DNA from: Microcaldota archaeon
Lineage (GTDB): Archaea; Micrarchaeota; Micrarchaeia; Micrarchaeales; CABMGC01
Reading direction: 5' to 3'
Length of the DNA stretch: 50,581 nucleotides
Assembly (NCBI GenBank): GCA_028867145.1
Contig: JAGWGX010000005.1
Span: 1 to 50,581 of the forward strand
Below the pieces are notes generated by a model. It worked only from the letters and a program-made list of their open reading frames with translations, ran no database searches and was not told where the DNA came from. This document shows positions 9,107 to 18,060 of this stretch, piece by piece. Both the position numbers and the translations under genes were made by a program. How positions within the stretch are numbered: position 1 is the first letter of the stretch; the number at the start of each line of letters is the position of its first letter.

Positions 9107-9655
9107 ATGCAGGCTGAGAAATATGTTGTGGGCCGCGTAACCCTAAACGAGATAAAGACCGCGGTTGAAAAGGTGGAGCACTCCACGGTAGGCAATGTTT
9201 ATGCCTGGATTGCGGAAAAAAAGGGCGTAAGCCGGATGAGCCCAAAGGACGCCTACGAATATGAGTACATGTCTAGAAAGAGCATCATCTTGGCAGGGGT
9301 AGCAGGTGAAATAAGAGTCGCCCTAAAATCTCCGGTACCGCCAAACGAGATGGACCAAAAACTCATAGTTGATTTGCATTTAAACCACAGGTTGAGCGCC
9401 GCGCAGATATCGCAGTACATAACAGTGAGCGAGGAAACCGCAAGGCAGATCATAAAAAGGGAGATTAAGGTAGTGAAGGCACTTAGCGAGGTTTTGGGTA
9501 TTGTTCGCAAGGAGGAGTCAGAGGCGCTTGCTGCGCAGTATCTAAACAAAGACGGATCCGTTGATGCACTAAAATTTGCAATCGACCTGCCCCTGATAGT
9601 GGAGAGTGAAATAGGGGCAGAGCAGGAAAGGATGAAAAATGGGAAGGGTAGATGA
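9107..9655 (+). CDS. Putative HTH DNA-binding protein, paralogue A
   Basis: LHLNHRLSAAQISQYITVSEETARQIIKREI HTH-like segment. Confidence 0.6.
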   Translation: MQAEKYVVGRVTLNEIKTAVEKVEHSTVGNVYAWIAEKKGVSRMSPKDAYEYEYMSRKSIILAGVAGEIRVALKSPVPPNEMDQKLIVDLHLNHRLSAAQISQYITVSEETARQIIKREIKVVKALSEVLGIVRKEESEALAAQYLNKDGSVDALKFAIDLPLIVESEIGAEQERMKNGKGR

Positions 9656-10119
9656 AGGGCGAAAATATGGCAGTTACCACAAAAAATCTTGTCTCGCTTG
9701 ATCAAAGAACGATCCTAGGGCTCTACAGGATGCTAGATGAGGCGCTAAAGTACTCAAAGCCCACCGTAAGAAATGTCTACGACACCTGGAAAAGGAGAAA
9801 GGAGGCAAGGGGGATGCAGACCCTGGAGTGCGAAAGGGAGGAGATAATACGGATTGCGAGGGTGCTAAAGGACAACAGACTCCATATTGAAGCAACATTC
9901 ATGAATGGCATGACCGGGCAGGATAAGGAGGAGGTTGCAAGGAGGGCCATTATCTTGCACCTAAGATATGACTATTCGCCAGGGGATATCTCAAGGGCAC
10001 TTGACATACCCCCTGACGCTGCCGCAAATATAATAGAGAAGCGCGTCACGCGCCCGAGGAACGGGAAAAAGTTTTTGGAGCTGACGGAAAAAAGAAAGCT
10101 TGAGGCTGAAGAAAGATGA
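9652..10119 (+). CDS. Putative HTH DNA-binding protein, paralogue B
   Basis: LHLRYDYSPGDISRALDIPPDAAANIIEKRV aligns with the preceding protein; start overlaps the upstream stop. Confidence 0.6.
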   Translation: MKGENMAVTTKNLVSLDQRTILGLYRMLDEALKYSKPTVRNVYDTWKRRKEARGMQTLECEREEIIRIARVLKDNRLHIEATFMNGMTGQDKEEVARRAIILHLRYDYSPGDISRALDIPPDAAANIIEKRVTRPRNGKKFLELTEKRKLEAEER

Positions 10120-10138
10120 AATCCGAAATAGGGGTCGG

Positions 10139-10297
10139 CTAACTTTCTATTTTTCCTTTGCCATTGCACATGGGGCACTTAATCTCGCCCTCATCGCAAA
10201 AGAGGCACTCAGAATCCACCGAGTAGTTGTAGCCATCGGTGCACCTTTGGCACTTTGCCTTTCCTGTTCCCTTGCACTTGGTGCACTCGACTTCCAT
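10139..10297 (-). CDS. Stand-alone DnaJ-type CxxCxGxG zinc-finger miniprotein (~52 aa)
   Basis: MEVECTKCKGTGKAKCQRCTDGYNYSVDSECLFCDEGEIKCPMCNGKGKIES. Confidence 0.65.
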   Translation of the reverse strand: MEVECTKCKGTGKAKCQRCTDGYNYSVDSECLFCDEGEIKCPMCNGKGKIES

Positions 10298-10369
10298 TGA
10301 CTGCTTTTGCCGCCCAAAGTAGTTAAATCTACCGAGTAAAATGAGCTTTTGAAGGCAGAGTAAGGACAT

Positions 10370-10389
10370 TGACGTAGTATACTACGTCA
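10370..10389. promoter_or_regulatory. Perfect 20-bp palindrome TGACGTAGTATACTACGTCA directly upstream of a TATA-like TTTAAAAG (10390-10397)
   Basis: Sequence equals its own reverse complement; 30 bp upstream of the HMG-CoA synthase ATG. Confidence 0.75.
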
Positions 10390-10419
10390 TTTAAAAGGGT
10401 TACGCCCTAAGTAGTTCGC

Positions 10420-12018
10420 ATGGCGATGCAAACGGCACTTAAGAATAAGGAGAAGACCGGAATTAGCTATATCGGGCTTGAGTCCACTCCGTATCTTGTC
10501 ACCGCAGAAACGATGGCCGAGCACCTCAAGATGCCGGTCGGAAGGATAAAGGAGGGGCTCGGAGTGGATAGGTTCAGGTTCCCGGGATTCTCAGACACCC
10601 ATATCACTATTGGTGCAAACAACATCCTTAGGTTTGCGGAGAATATCATAAGGCTTGAGCCGCTAAAAAAACATTTCATAGACCATGGGGTCGGGGCGGT
10701 TTATGTCGCGACCGAGAGCAGCAGCGAGCAGAGCAGGAGCGCATCGCAAGCGATGCTAGAGCTCGTGGAGCCGGTTCTAATCAACAAGGCAAAGAGCATG
10801 TCGCCGGAAAACAGCCTGATAATAAAGGAGTTCATAAAGGCGGTCAGGAGCTCGGACACGATGGAGATGAAGTTTGCGTGCACCGCGCTTGCAAAGTCGG
10901 TCAACCTTGCAAACAACTTCATAATGAACGGGGGGATAGACAGCGCGATTGTGATCGGCTCAGACATTGCGATATATGATCACAAGAAAGCCCCAAATGC
11001 GGAGGCTACGCAGGGCGCAGGCTCTGCGCTTGTCTATATGACAAAGGATCCGCTTCTAATCTCCCTCAATAACAAGTCTGCTCATTACAATCTTCCAACA
11101 TACGATTTTTACAAGCCCGATGAGCACACTCCAATAGTCAGCAGCGGCTTTGGCTCGAAGGTGAATTACGTGGTGACCCTCGGGACAGCATTTGAGCTGT
11201 ACGCAAAAAAGCATGGGATTAGCAACAACTCTTACCTAATTAGCCACGTCCCCTTCCCAAAAGAGGCGGAGTACAACGGCTCGCTAATTTACGTCCACCA
11301 ATTAAGGAAGCACAACCCAGAAAAACTTAGGAGAATTGAGGAGAGAATCGGAAAGGAGCCGATTGAGGGGCATACCGGGAGCCTTGATTTCCTAAGGGCG
11401 GTTGTAAAGGGCCACCATGCGGCAAGCAAGCAGAGCAACATGCCGCTCATGGAGTACCTAAACCAGCACGAGGGAGTGAAAAAATTCTGGGAGTTTCACA
11501 AGGCGATGAGGGGAACAGCCGAGTTTGCAAGATTCAAGACGAGCATCGGACTTGACCACTCGCTTAGGATACCCTCAAGCGTTGGAAATTCTTACAACAA
11601 CTCGATGTGGTTTGCGACCGGCAGCCTGATGAGATACATAATAAGGGGCGTGATTGAGCCAAAGCCGATACTCTTTGGCTCCTATGGAAGCGGCTCTGGG
11701 GCAACCGTCTTTGAGGGGGAGTACGTGAGCTCTCTTGATAGAAAAGAGCAGCTTAAGCTAATTGAGATAGCGTCGCTTAGGATGGGAAGAGGGCTGGGAC
11801 TAATCGAGTACAGGACGATACATGACGCAAAAATCGAGAAGGGGGAGTACTGCGAGGGCGGGAATAACCTTATGCTAAAGGACAGGGAGCTCCTAAGGGA
11901 CAAGGCATCCGATGCGGGATTCAAGTTGATCTGCTACAATTCAAGAAGGGAAGGGGAGTACGCCTACAATGGCAACAGGATAAAGCATGGGCCAATAATC
12001 ATAGAGACGCATGTCTGA
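10420..12018 (+). CDS. Hydroxymethylglutaryl-CoA synthase family protein (532 aa, divergent)
   Basis: ISYIGLESTPYLVTAETMAE, ATESSSEQSRS, FACTALAKSV catalytic-Cys region, SHVPFPKEAE, FGSYGSGSGATVFEG. Confidence 0.8.
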   Translation: MAMQTALKNKEKTGISYIGLESTPYLVTAETMAEHLKMPVGRIKEGLGVDRFRFPGFSDTHITIGANNILRFAENIIRLEPLKKHFIDHGVGAVYVATESSSEQSRSASQAMLELVEPVLINKAKSMSPENSLIIKEFIKAVRSSDTMEMKFACTALAKSVNLANNFIMNGGIDSAIVIGSDIAIYDHKKAPNAEATQGAGSALVYMTKDPLLISLNNKSAHYNLPTYDFYKPDEHTPIVSSGFGSKVNYVVTLGTAFELYAKKHGISNNSYLISHVPFPKEAEYNGSLIYVHQLRKHNPEKLRRIEERIGKEPIEGHTGSLDFLRAVVKGHHAASKQSNMPLMEYLNQHEGVKKFWEFHKAMRGTAEFARFKTSIGLDHSLRIPSSVGNSYNNSMWFATGSLMRYIIRGVIEPKPILFGSYGSGSGATVFEGEYVSSLDRKEQLKLIEIASLRMGRGLGLIEYRTIHDAKIEKGEYCEGGNNLMLKDRELLRDKASDAGFKLICYNSRREGEYAYNGNRIKHGPIIIETHV

Positions 12019-12090
12019 TTTTATCTTTTGGTTGAGAAGTATCAGCAAATAGTTTGGTTTAAATATTATTCCCGGCAATACTTATTTTGT

Positions 12091-12163
12091 GCGAGTATAG
12101 TCTAGCCTGGTAGGACTTTGGGTTTCCAACCCAATAGCCGGGGTTCAAATCCCCGTGCTCGCA
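12091..12163 (+). tRNA. tRNA-Gly (TCC)
   Basis: Acceptor GCGAGTA/TGCTCGC, anticodon stem TTGGG/CCCAA with loop TTTCCAA, T loop GTTCAAATC. Confidence 0.95.
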
Positions 12164-12231
12164 CTTCCTGCTTTTACAAACGTTTGTGGACGAACGCATT
12201 TAAATGCGGAAATTGATTCAGATGTGCTGAA

Positions 12232-12945
12232 ATGAGGGGAGTTAAAAGCATTGTGATTGGAAACGGGCAGTCGCTGGGAGTTGATGGTCCATCTCAGGGC
12301 ACTATAGGGGTCGCAAACACGGTAAGCGAGATAATGATAGAGCAGGGGGCGCAGAAGGCGATATTCACCGGAAAAAGGTCTTTTAGGATAAACGGGCTCT
12401 CCCAAAAGGAGCTTGGCAACATACCCACCTACACCGAGGCCTCCGCAATGCGCGACCAGGCAGTTAGAAGGGGAGTAAAGGACGAGGACATCTACATGGA
12501 GCTTCGCGCCCTTGAGACCGTAGGCAATGCGTGCTTTAGCAAGGAGATAGTAAGGGAGCTTGGGGCAGAGAGGATATTTGTCGTTGGGCCAGACCACCAC
12601 ATCTGGAGGCTTGCGCTTATCTATAGATGGGTAATGGGAGAGGGATACAAGATTGTCCCGGTCACCTCGCCTGACGACTACAGGGGCGAGGAGCTAAGGC
12701 TCATGCAAAAAGCCGAGTTTGCCTCCGCGGTGGGGATGTTCCACTTCTGGAGAAAATACGGCAACAGCATCAAGATGGGCGATGATGAGGAGATAAGCAG
12801 GGTGCTCTACGCAACAAACAAAAGCTATAATGAAAACGCCCAGATCGACGAGGAGGACCAGAGAATGATGGACTGGGTCACCAGCCTAAGAAAGCCAATC
12901 AGGAAGTACACCACGCATCCGGACCTGCCGCTTATTCGGGCCTGA
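12232..12945 (+). CDS. DUF218/YdcF-like family protein
   Basis: SIVIGNGQS...EASAMRDQAVRRGVKDEDIYMELRALETVGNACFSKEI...RIFVVGPDHHIWRL. Confidence 0.55.
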   Translation: MRGVKSIVIGNGQSLGVDGPSQGTIGVANTVSEIMIEQGAQKAIFTGKRSFRINGLSQKELGNIPTYTEASAMRDQAVRRGVKDEDIYMELRALETVGNACFSKEIVRELGAERIFVVGPDHHIWRLALIYRWVMGEGYKIVPVTSPDDYRGEELRLMQKAEFASAVGMFHFWRKYGNSIKMGDDEEISRVLYATNKSYNENAQIDEEDQRMMDWVTSLRKPIRKYTTHPDLPLIRA

Positions 12946-13441
12946 GCGTTTTGAGGGAGGATGCAAGGCTCTTGTCTAGGTTTGGGACAATCTCAAACTT
13001 TGCTATCTCCTCAGGAATTATCCATTTGTAGCTGGTGTTCTCCCAATCAAGCTTGATCTTTGGCTGGCGCTTTGTCTCGACAATATAGGGGCAGACAATC
13101 CACCTCTTGCCCTCGTTCTTGTCGCTGAAGCTGTACACCTTTCCTGCACTAATCCTGAGCACATTTGCGCCCTTTATCCCCACCTCCTCCTGTATCTCCT
13201 TCAGGGCAATCTCCCCTATGGGGCGAATCTGGTCCACGTATCCAGATACCGCGTTCCACTTTCCCCTGTACCCGCTCACCTTGTTGCTTCTCTTTACAAG
13301 CAGTATCTTCTCTTTGTGCTTCACAAAGACGGTGACCACGACCGCGACCCTTGAGCTGGCGTAGTTTATCTCACCAGTCGAGAACTTGGGGAGCAGCTTG
13401 AAGAGCCTGCGAACCATGCCCTCAGGGTCTAGCCTTGCCAT
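12932..13441 (-). CDS. NUDIX hydrolase
   Basis: GYVDQIRPIGEIALKEIQEEVGI Nudix box. Confidence 0.85.
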   Translation of the reverse strand: MARLDPEGMVRRLFKLLPKFSTGEINYASSRVAVVVTVFVKHKEKILLVKRSNKVSGYRGKWNAVSGYVDQIRPIGEIALKEIQEEVGIKGANVLRISAGKVYSFSDKNEGKRWIVCPYIVETKRQPKIKLDWENTSYKWIIPEEIAKFEIVPNLDKSLASSLKTLRPE

Positions 13442-13505
13442 AAAATTACAAGAGTAAATACAGCGTAAAAGATATATAATCCTTGAGTGTGAATATACTA
13501 TCGCT

Positions 13506-13628
13506 GGCGGCGTAGCTCAGCCTGGTTAGAGCGCTAGACTCATATGTAAAACACGATGAGTGATGAGCATTGTATGCTATGACTGCTAAGAAATTTAGAG
13601 GTCGAGGGTTCGAATCCCCCCGCCGCCA
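13506..13628 (+). tRNA. tRNA with CAT anticodon (Met, or Ile2) containing an intron of about 48 nt (approx. 13545-13592)
   Basis: Acceptor GGCGGCG/CGCCGCC, D arm GCTC..GAGC, anticodon stem CTAGA/TTTAG interrupted after CTCATA, T arm GGTTCGAATCC. Confidence 0.85.
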
Positions 13629-13697
13629 AGCCTTATTCTCAGTTCAGGAGTTAGGAGAACTATAACATTTAATAGCATAGCATCAGCAAATCACAAT

Positions 13698-14291
13698 ATG
13701 CAAAGACGCATTAGGGTAGTTATAGTCCATGGCTGGATGGGAACATCGCAAAATGATTGGATGCCTTGGCTGGGAAAGGAACTAAGAAAAAAGGGAATTA
13801 ATGCAGATGTGCTGGATATGCCAGATACACGATATCCAAACATGGAAAGATGGAATGAGCATTTATCAAAGCAGATCGGGAAATCAGATAAAAATACATT
13901 TTTGGTAGGGCATAGCCTTGGCGGACAGGCGATTTTGCGCTACTTGGCAAATCAAAAGGGCAAAGCAAAGCTTGGAGGGGCGCTTATCGTCGCAAGCTGG
14001 ATTAACAGAAGAAAAAAGAGGTTTGCAAGCAAGGCAAACAAAAAACTTATCGCACCTTGGCTTAGAACCCCCTTTGCCTGGAATAAAATCCGCTCGCATG
14101 CGCGTAGTTTCACCGCAATATACTCTGATAACGATCCTTACGTTCCTATGAGTGCTGGAAGAGAGCTAAAGCAAAAACTTGGGGCCAAATTTGTTCTTGC
14201 GCACAACAAGTGGCACTTCAACTCGGCAAAATACCCAATAATATTGGAGGAACTGCTTTCATTAATTGAAAGGTCTAATCAAAAGAGTTAA
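13698..14291 (+). CDS. Alpha/beta hydrolase, RBBP9/YdeN-like
   Basis: VIVHGWMGTSQNDWMPWL, GHSLGGQAI nucleophile elbow, SDNDPYVP, HFN. Confidence 0.8.
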   Translation: MQRRIRVVIVHGWMGTSQNDWMPWLGKELRKKGINADVLDMPDTRYPNMERWNEHLSKQIGKSDKNTFLVGHSLGGQAILRYLANQKGKAKLGGALIVASWINRRKKRFASKANKKLIAPWLRTPFAWNKIRSHARSFTAIYSDNDPYVPMSAGRELKQKLGAKFVLAHNKWHFNSAKYPIILEELLSLIERSNQKS

Positions 14292-14311
14292 AGAATTAGG
14301 CAGCAACAAAA

Positions 14312-15193
14312 ATGTGTGACCAGATGAAACCTGAGTGGCTTACTATAAAACCCGCCTCGACAGAGAAGTATAGGGAGATAAAGGAGACGATTTCTGCTCT
14401 TGGGCTGCACACAGTGTGCACTGAGGCAAACTGCCCGAACATAACAGAGTGCTGGAGCGGCGGCACCGCCACATTCATGGTGCTAGGAGAGCTTTGCACT
14501 AGGGGGTGCAAGTTTTGCAGCGTGCTAAAGAGTGCAAAGGGGGCAAATGTTGACCCCCTAGAACCTTACAAGCTTGCGCAGGTGGTGAAGAAATGGGGCC
14601 TTCCTTACATTGTGATAACCTCGGTGTGCAGGGACGATCTTCCTGATCAGGGAGCTGGTCACTTTGCAAAGTGCATTGAGGAGATAAAGAAGATGAATCC
14701 ACAGACGATGGTCGAGGTCCTAATTCCTGACTTCCAGGAGAACTCAGAGTTCCTAAAAAAAGTGGTAGAGGCAAAGCCCGATGTTGTTGGCCATAACATT
14801 GAGACCGTTGAGAGGCTAACACCCCAAGTGAGGGACAGGAGGGCGATGTACAGACAATCACTTCAGGTGCTTAAAAATGTCAAGCAAATTGACAAGACAA
14901 GATACACGAAGTCCGCAATGATGCTAGGGATTGGAGAAACTGACGAGGAAGTTTACCAGGCGTTTGCAGATCTTAGGGCCGCAAACGTTGATTTCCTTGC
15001 GATAGGGCAGTACCTAAAGCCGAAGGGATACCACCTTGAGGTAAAAGAGTATGTGACTCCAGAAAAGTTTGGGTCTCTAAAGCAAAAGGCGCTTGAAGCA
15101 GGCTTCTTGTATGTTGCGTCTGGCCCATTTGTTAGAAGCTCGTACAAGGCGGGGGAGCACTTCATAGAGGCAATTGTGAAGAGCAAGAGCTGA
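14312..15193 (+). CDS. lipA: Lipoyl synthase
   Basis: CTEANCPNITEC auxiliary cluster motif and radical-SAM CTRGCKFC. Confidence 0.95.
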   Translation: MCDQMKPEWLTIKPASTEKYREIKETISALGLHTVCTEANCPNITECWSGGTATFMVLGELCTRGCKFCSVLKSAKGANVDPLEPYKLAQVVKKWGLPYIVITSVCRDDLPDQGAGHFAKCIEEIKKMNPQTMVEVLIPDFQENSEFLKKVVEAKPDVVGHNIETVERLTPQVRDRRAMYRQSLQVLKNVKQIDKTRYTKSAMMLGIGETDEEVYQAFADLRAANVDFLAIGQYLKPKGYHLEVKEYVTPEKFGSLKQKALEAGFLYVASGPFVRSSYKAGEHFIEAIVKSKS

Positions 15194-15940
15194 TCAGCGC
15201 ATGAAGTTCCATTCCTGAGTCTTGTAAACTGTTTTGACAAGTTGGCTAGTTTTTTCTATTTCGTTTGCTGAGAGTTTGCCAAATTCATACTCTTTGCCCT
15301 TTGTGAATCCCTTCAAAAGCGCCTTGTAGAGCGCCTCCTCAGAAACTTTTTTGTGCCTAAGCACGCATGTCACCCTCTCTTCAACGCTCTTTATCATCTT
15401 GTCAGAGATCTTCTCGTTTGAGATCTTAAGAATTGAGAACATCTTCTCCACATTTAGGTCGTATAGAATTGTTCCATGCTGAAGCAGGGTTCCTCTTCTT
15501 CTTGTCTGCGCGTTTCCGGAGATCTTTTTTCCCGAGACCAGTATGTCATTTATTGGAGCGAACTGCGAGCTTATTCCAACTTCAGAGAGACCGTCCACAA
15601 CCCAGCCGCAAATCACCTTGTAGCTCTCTATAATCCCTTTTGGAAAAAGTGACTCGGGAGCAATAACACTGTAGGTTATCTCGCCATTCTCCGCATGATA
15701 AACCGCACCCCCTCCGGTCTTTCTTCGAACGTAGTCTATACCAAAAGATTTGCATCTACCCACATTCACCTCATCATTCATTGACTGGAAATGCCCTATC
15801 GAGACAGCTCCAGGCTTCCATTGGTAGAAGCGGATTGTCGGAGGCGCCTTTCCTTGCGCAATCGCATCGCTTATCGCCTCGTCGGTAGCCATGTTGTAGA
15901 AGGCATCGTGCGTTGCAAGGGGCAAAACTCTCCACTTCAT
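15194..15940 (-). CDS. lplA: Lipoate-protein ligase A, catalytic subunit
   Basis: RFYQWKPGAVSIGHFQ, RRKTGGGAVYH, SGKKISGNAQ..LQHGTIL. Confidence 0.9.
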   Translation of the reverse strand: MKWRVLPLATHDAFYNMATDEAISDAIAQGKAPPTIRFYQWKPGAVSIGHFQSMNDEVNVGRCKSFGIDYVRRKTGGGAVYHAENGEITYSVIAPESLFPKGIIESYKVICGWVVDGLSEVGISSQFAPINDILVSGKKISGNAQTRRRGTLLQHGTILYDLNVEKMFSILKISNEKISDKMIKSVEERVTCVLRHKKVSEEALYKALLKGFTKGKEYEFGKLSANEIEKTSQLVKTVYKTQEWNFMR

Positions 15941-16221
15941 CTCTTCACCGCCATCAAGATTGTCTGGGCTATTGAATCGGGGGTTATCCCTATCATCTCA
16001 ATCTCGTTTTTAGCTACAACCTGGGCAACCTTGGAAGAAAGCTCCTCCATTGTGGAGCTGCTCTCCATTCCGACAAGTGCGCTCTCAATTAATTGAAGTG
16101 AGCTCTCGGGGTAGAGGAAAAAATCGCCCAGAAGCTGGATTGAGTCGATCTTTGAGGAGTAGGTGATCTTTACAGTAAGCAGCTTCCCGCCAGGAATTTT
16201 TTGCCTTGCCATCCCTTCCAT
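15937..16221 (-). CDS. lplB: Lipoate-protein ligase accessory subunit (LplB / LplA C-terminal domain)
   Basis: PGGKLLTVKITYSSKIDSIQLLGDFFLYPESSLQLIESALVG; overlaps the LplA start as in the bipartite archaeal LplA. Confidence 0.8.
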   Translation of the reverse strand: MEGMARQKIPGGKLLTVKITYSSKIDSIQLLGDFFLYPESSLQLIESALVGMESSSTMEELSSKVAQVVAKNEIEMIGITPDSIAQTILMAVKR

Positions 16222-16294
16222 TAAATCAGTAATTAGCAGCTAATAGGGATAATCTGCAGACAAGATATATAAATCTCCAAACCGCTAACAGATT

Positions 16295-16735
16295 ATGCGA
16301 AGGCAGCTAATCCAGATAAACCAGGACCTCAAGAACACGATACTCAAGAAGGATGTTGATGTCATAGTGGAAAGAAAGGCGGACTCATTGCAGTTTCACA
16401 TAGATGACTATAACTACAATTCGGGAAAGCTTCTGAGCATCACCTTCTTTAGCGACCTCACCGTGAAAATAAGCGGGATAAAGTCCACAATGAACAACCT
16501 GAATCTCTACATTAGCACAACTGACTGCGCCTCTGTGCTTGGTGCAGATTCAACCGAAACTGCATACAAAAAGGCGGTTGGGATAGTTGAAAGGCTTCTG
16601 GCGCATAGCTACGATGAGAGGCTAGGCCTCCTCAGGCCCCATGAAAATGTGAGCGCAAAGATGCAGGATATTGAATCAGATTTATCGAGAATGAACTTCT
16701 ACATTGCGTGCCTCGACTCGACCTTTAGGGAATAG
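16295..16735 (+). CDS. Hypothetical protein, 146 aa
   Basis: ORF track; TATA-like GATATATAAA upstream. Confidence 0.6.
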   Translation: MRRQLIQINQDLKNTILKKDVDVIVERKADSLQFHIDDYNYNSGKLLSITFFSDLTVKISGIKSTMNNLNLYISTTDCASVLGADSTETAYKKAVGIVERLLAHSYDERLGLLRPHENVSAKMQDIESDLSRMNFYIACLDSTFRE

Positions 16736-16740
16736 TAATA

Positions 16741-16976
16741 GTGGTGTGCCGTAGCCCTCCTTCTGTTTTAGGTGACATTTGACTAAGCGGCGTTTTGCCT
16801 TGCATGCTCACTGCGCATCTCCACGGCCGTTTCACCTGCACTGCCCAGCTCGTATTCTCATCGCTTGTAGGGCATAGCAGTCTCGTTTCTGCTCCGTGGC
16901 AAGGCCCTAGGCCATATGCGCTCTGCATGGGAAGAGCTTCCTCCATCATATTGACGGTAAGCCACCCGCACACCAC
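16741..16976 (-). ncRNA. rnpB: RNase P RNA (compact, ~236 nt)
   Basis: Terminal helix GTGGTGTGC/GCACACCAC; GGAGGAAGCTC (CR-I), GCAGAAACGAGACTGC (CR-II-like), CAGGTGAAACGGCC (CR-III), ATGCAAGGC (CR-IV), ACAGAAGGAGGGCTA (CR-V). Confidence 0.92.
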
Positions 16977-16991
16977 TGATAGCTTATTAGA

Positions 16992-17318
16992 ATGTGGAGT
17001 TTTATATTACTTGTTGATTCGATGGTTTTTGCCCTTTTTCAGGCTACTAATGTGGGGAACTTCGCCAGCTCAATCTCCTCCGAGGTTGTGCTGATAATTG
17101 GAATCGCACTGGTGCTAATCATTATTTTTAAGACAGGAAAGTTTGTCCTGGGCGCCCTAACAAACAGCATTCTGGGACTTATTTCTATTTTTGCGCTGAA
17201 CTCTATTTTTAGCCTGGGAATCCCGGTGAATCTTCTCACAATAGTTGCAACCGCAATCTTTGGACTTCCTGCGGTGGTAATCATGGTGCTGCTTAGGCTA
17301 ATTGGAATAAATTTCTAG
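16992..17318 (+). CDS. BofA-like small membrane protein
   Basis: NSILGLISIFALNSIFSLGIPVNLLTIVATAIFGLPAVVIMVLLRLIGI; true start may be an internal Met. Confidence 0.6.
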   Translation: MWSFILLVDSMVFALFQATNVGNFASSISSEVVLIIGIALVLIIIFKTGKFVLGALTNSILGLISIFALNSIFSLGIPVNLLTIVATAIFGLPAVVIMVLLRLIGINF

Positions 17319-17334
17319 GAATAATGAGGTCTTG

Positions 17335-17529
17335 CTACTTTGCAAGTTCTATGTCAGCCCTTTCCACAGTCTTTCTTTTTGCATGCGCCGCAAGCTTCAC
17401 AGCTTTCTTTGCTATTGTGTAGGCGTGCTTGTTTAGAATTCGCGCAAGTTCGTTTGCGGCAGGCTCCGAGACTCGCTCCGCTCCGACCTCCTTTAGGATC
17501 TTCTTGATTGTCATCTTCGTTATTCTCAT
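17335..17529 (-). CDS. Archaeal histone (HMf-like)
   Basis: [51 protein letters not shown]. Confidence 0.92.
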   Translation of the reverse strand: MRITKMTIKKILKEVGAERVSEPAANELARILNKHAYTIAKKAVKLAAHAKRKTVERADIELAK

Positions 17530-17574
17530 GAAACGACAATAGCTATTAATAAACAAAGATTTAAATGTCATCAC

Positions 17575-18060
17575 ATGGAATTGCGAGCTCTGCGCCCCGA
17601 TGACCTGGAAGAGCTTAGGGCGCTTGTGAAGGAGGTCTACTCGGACTCGGAGCTTGCGATGTGGTTTGACAGGGCGCCCACAACGGAGGATTTGAACGAG
17701 ATATTTAGGCTCAAGATGATTGCGATCAGCGGCGGGAGCGCTGTCGACATAATTGCAGTTGAAAAAAACAGGATTATCGGGGAGTGCGAGATAGTTGCAA
17801 CCGGAAGGGCCTACCTTGTGGGGATAATTGTCTCAAAGAACAAGAGGAGAAAAGGGATAGGGAAGGGGCTTCTCCTAAAGGGAATCGAGAGCGCAAGGAA
17901 GGCTGGCTTTCCAAATGTGTGCGCGGAGGTTGTTGAGGAAAATTTGCCCGCAAAGAACTTTTTCTTGAAAAACGGGTTTGTCCAGAGCGGGGTTGCGGAC
18001 AGGGAGTTCACAAAGGACGGAGAGAGCCACAGGATACTCTACCTTGAAAAGGAGCTCTAG
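17575..18060 (+). CDS. GNAT-family N-acetyltransferase
   Basis: [32 protein letters not shown]...[14 protein letters not shown]. Confidence 0.88.
   Translation: MELRALRPDDLEELRALVKEVYSDSELAMWFDRAPTTEDLNEIFRLKMIAISGGSAVDIIAVEKNRIIGECEIVATGRAYLVGIIVSKNKRRKGIGKGLLLKGIESARKAGFPNVCAEVVEENLPAKNFFLKNGFVQSGVADREFTKDGESHRILYLEKEL

Noticed and set aside
13560-13566. C-box-like GTGATGA in the CAT-tRNA intron, suggesting a C/D box sRNA
   Set aside because: No D box (CTGA) at suitable distance and the intron is short
16725-17094. ORFs 16725..16976 (-) and 16795..17094 (+)
   Set aside because: They lie in the RNase P RNA gene and have no protein-like features
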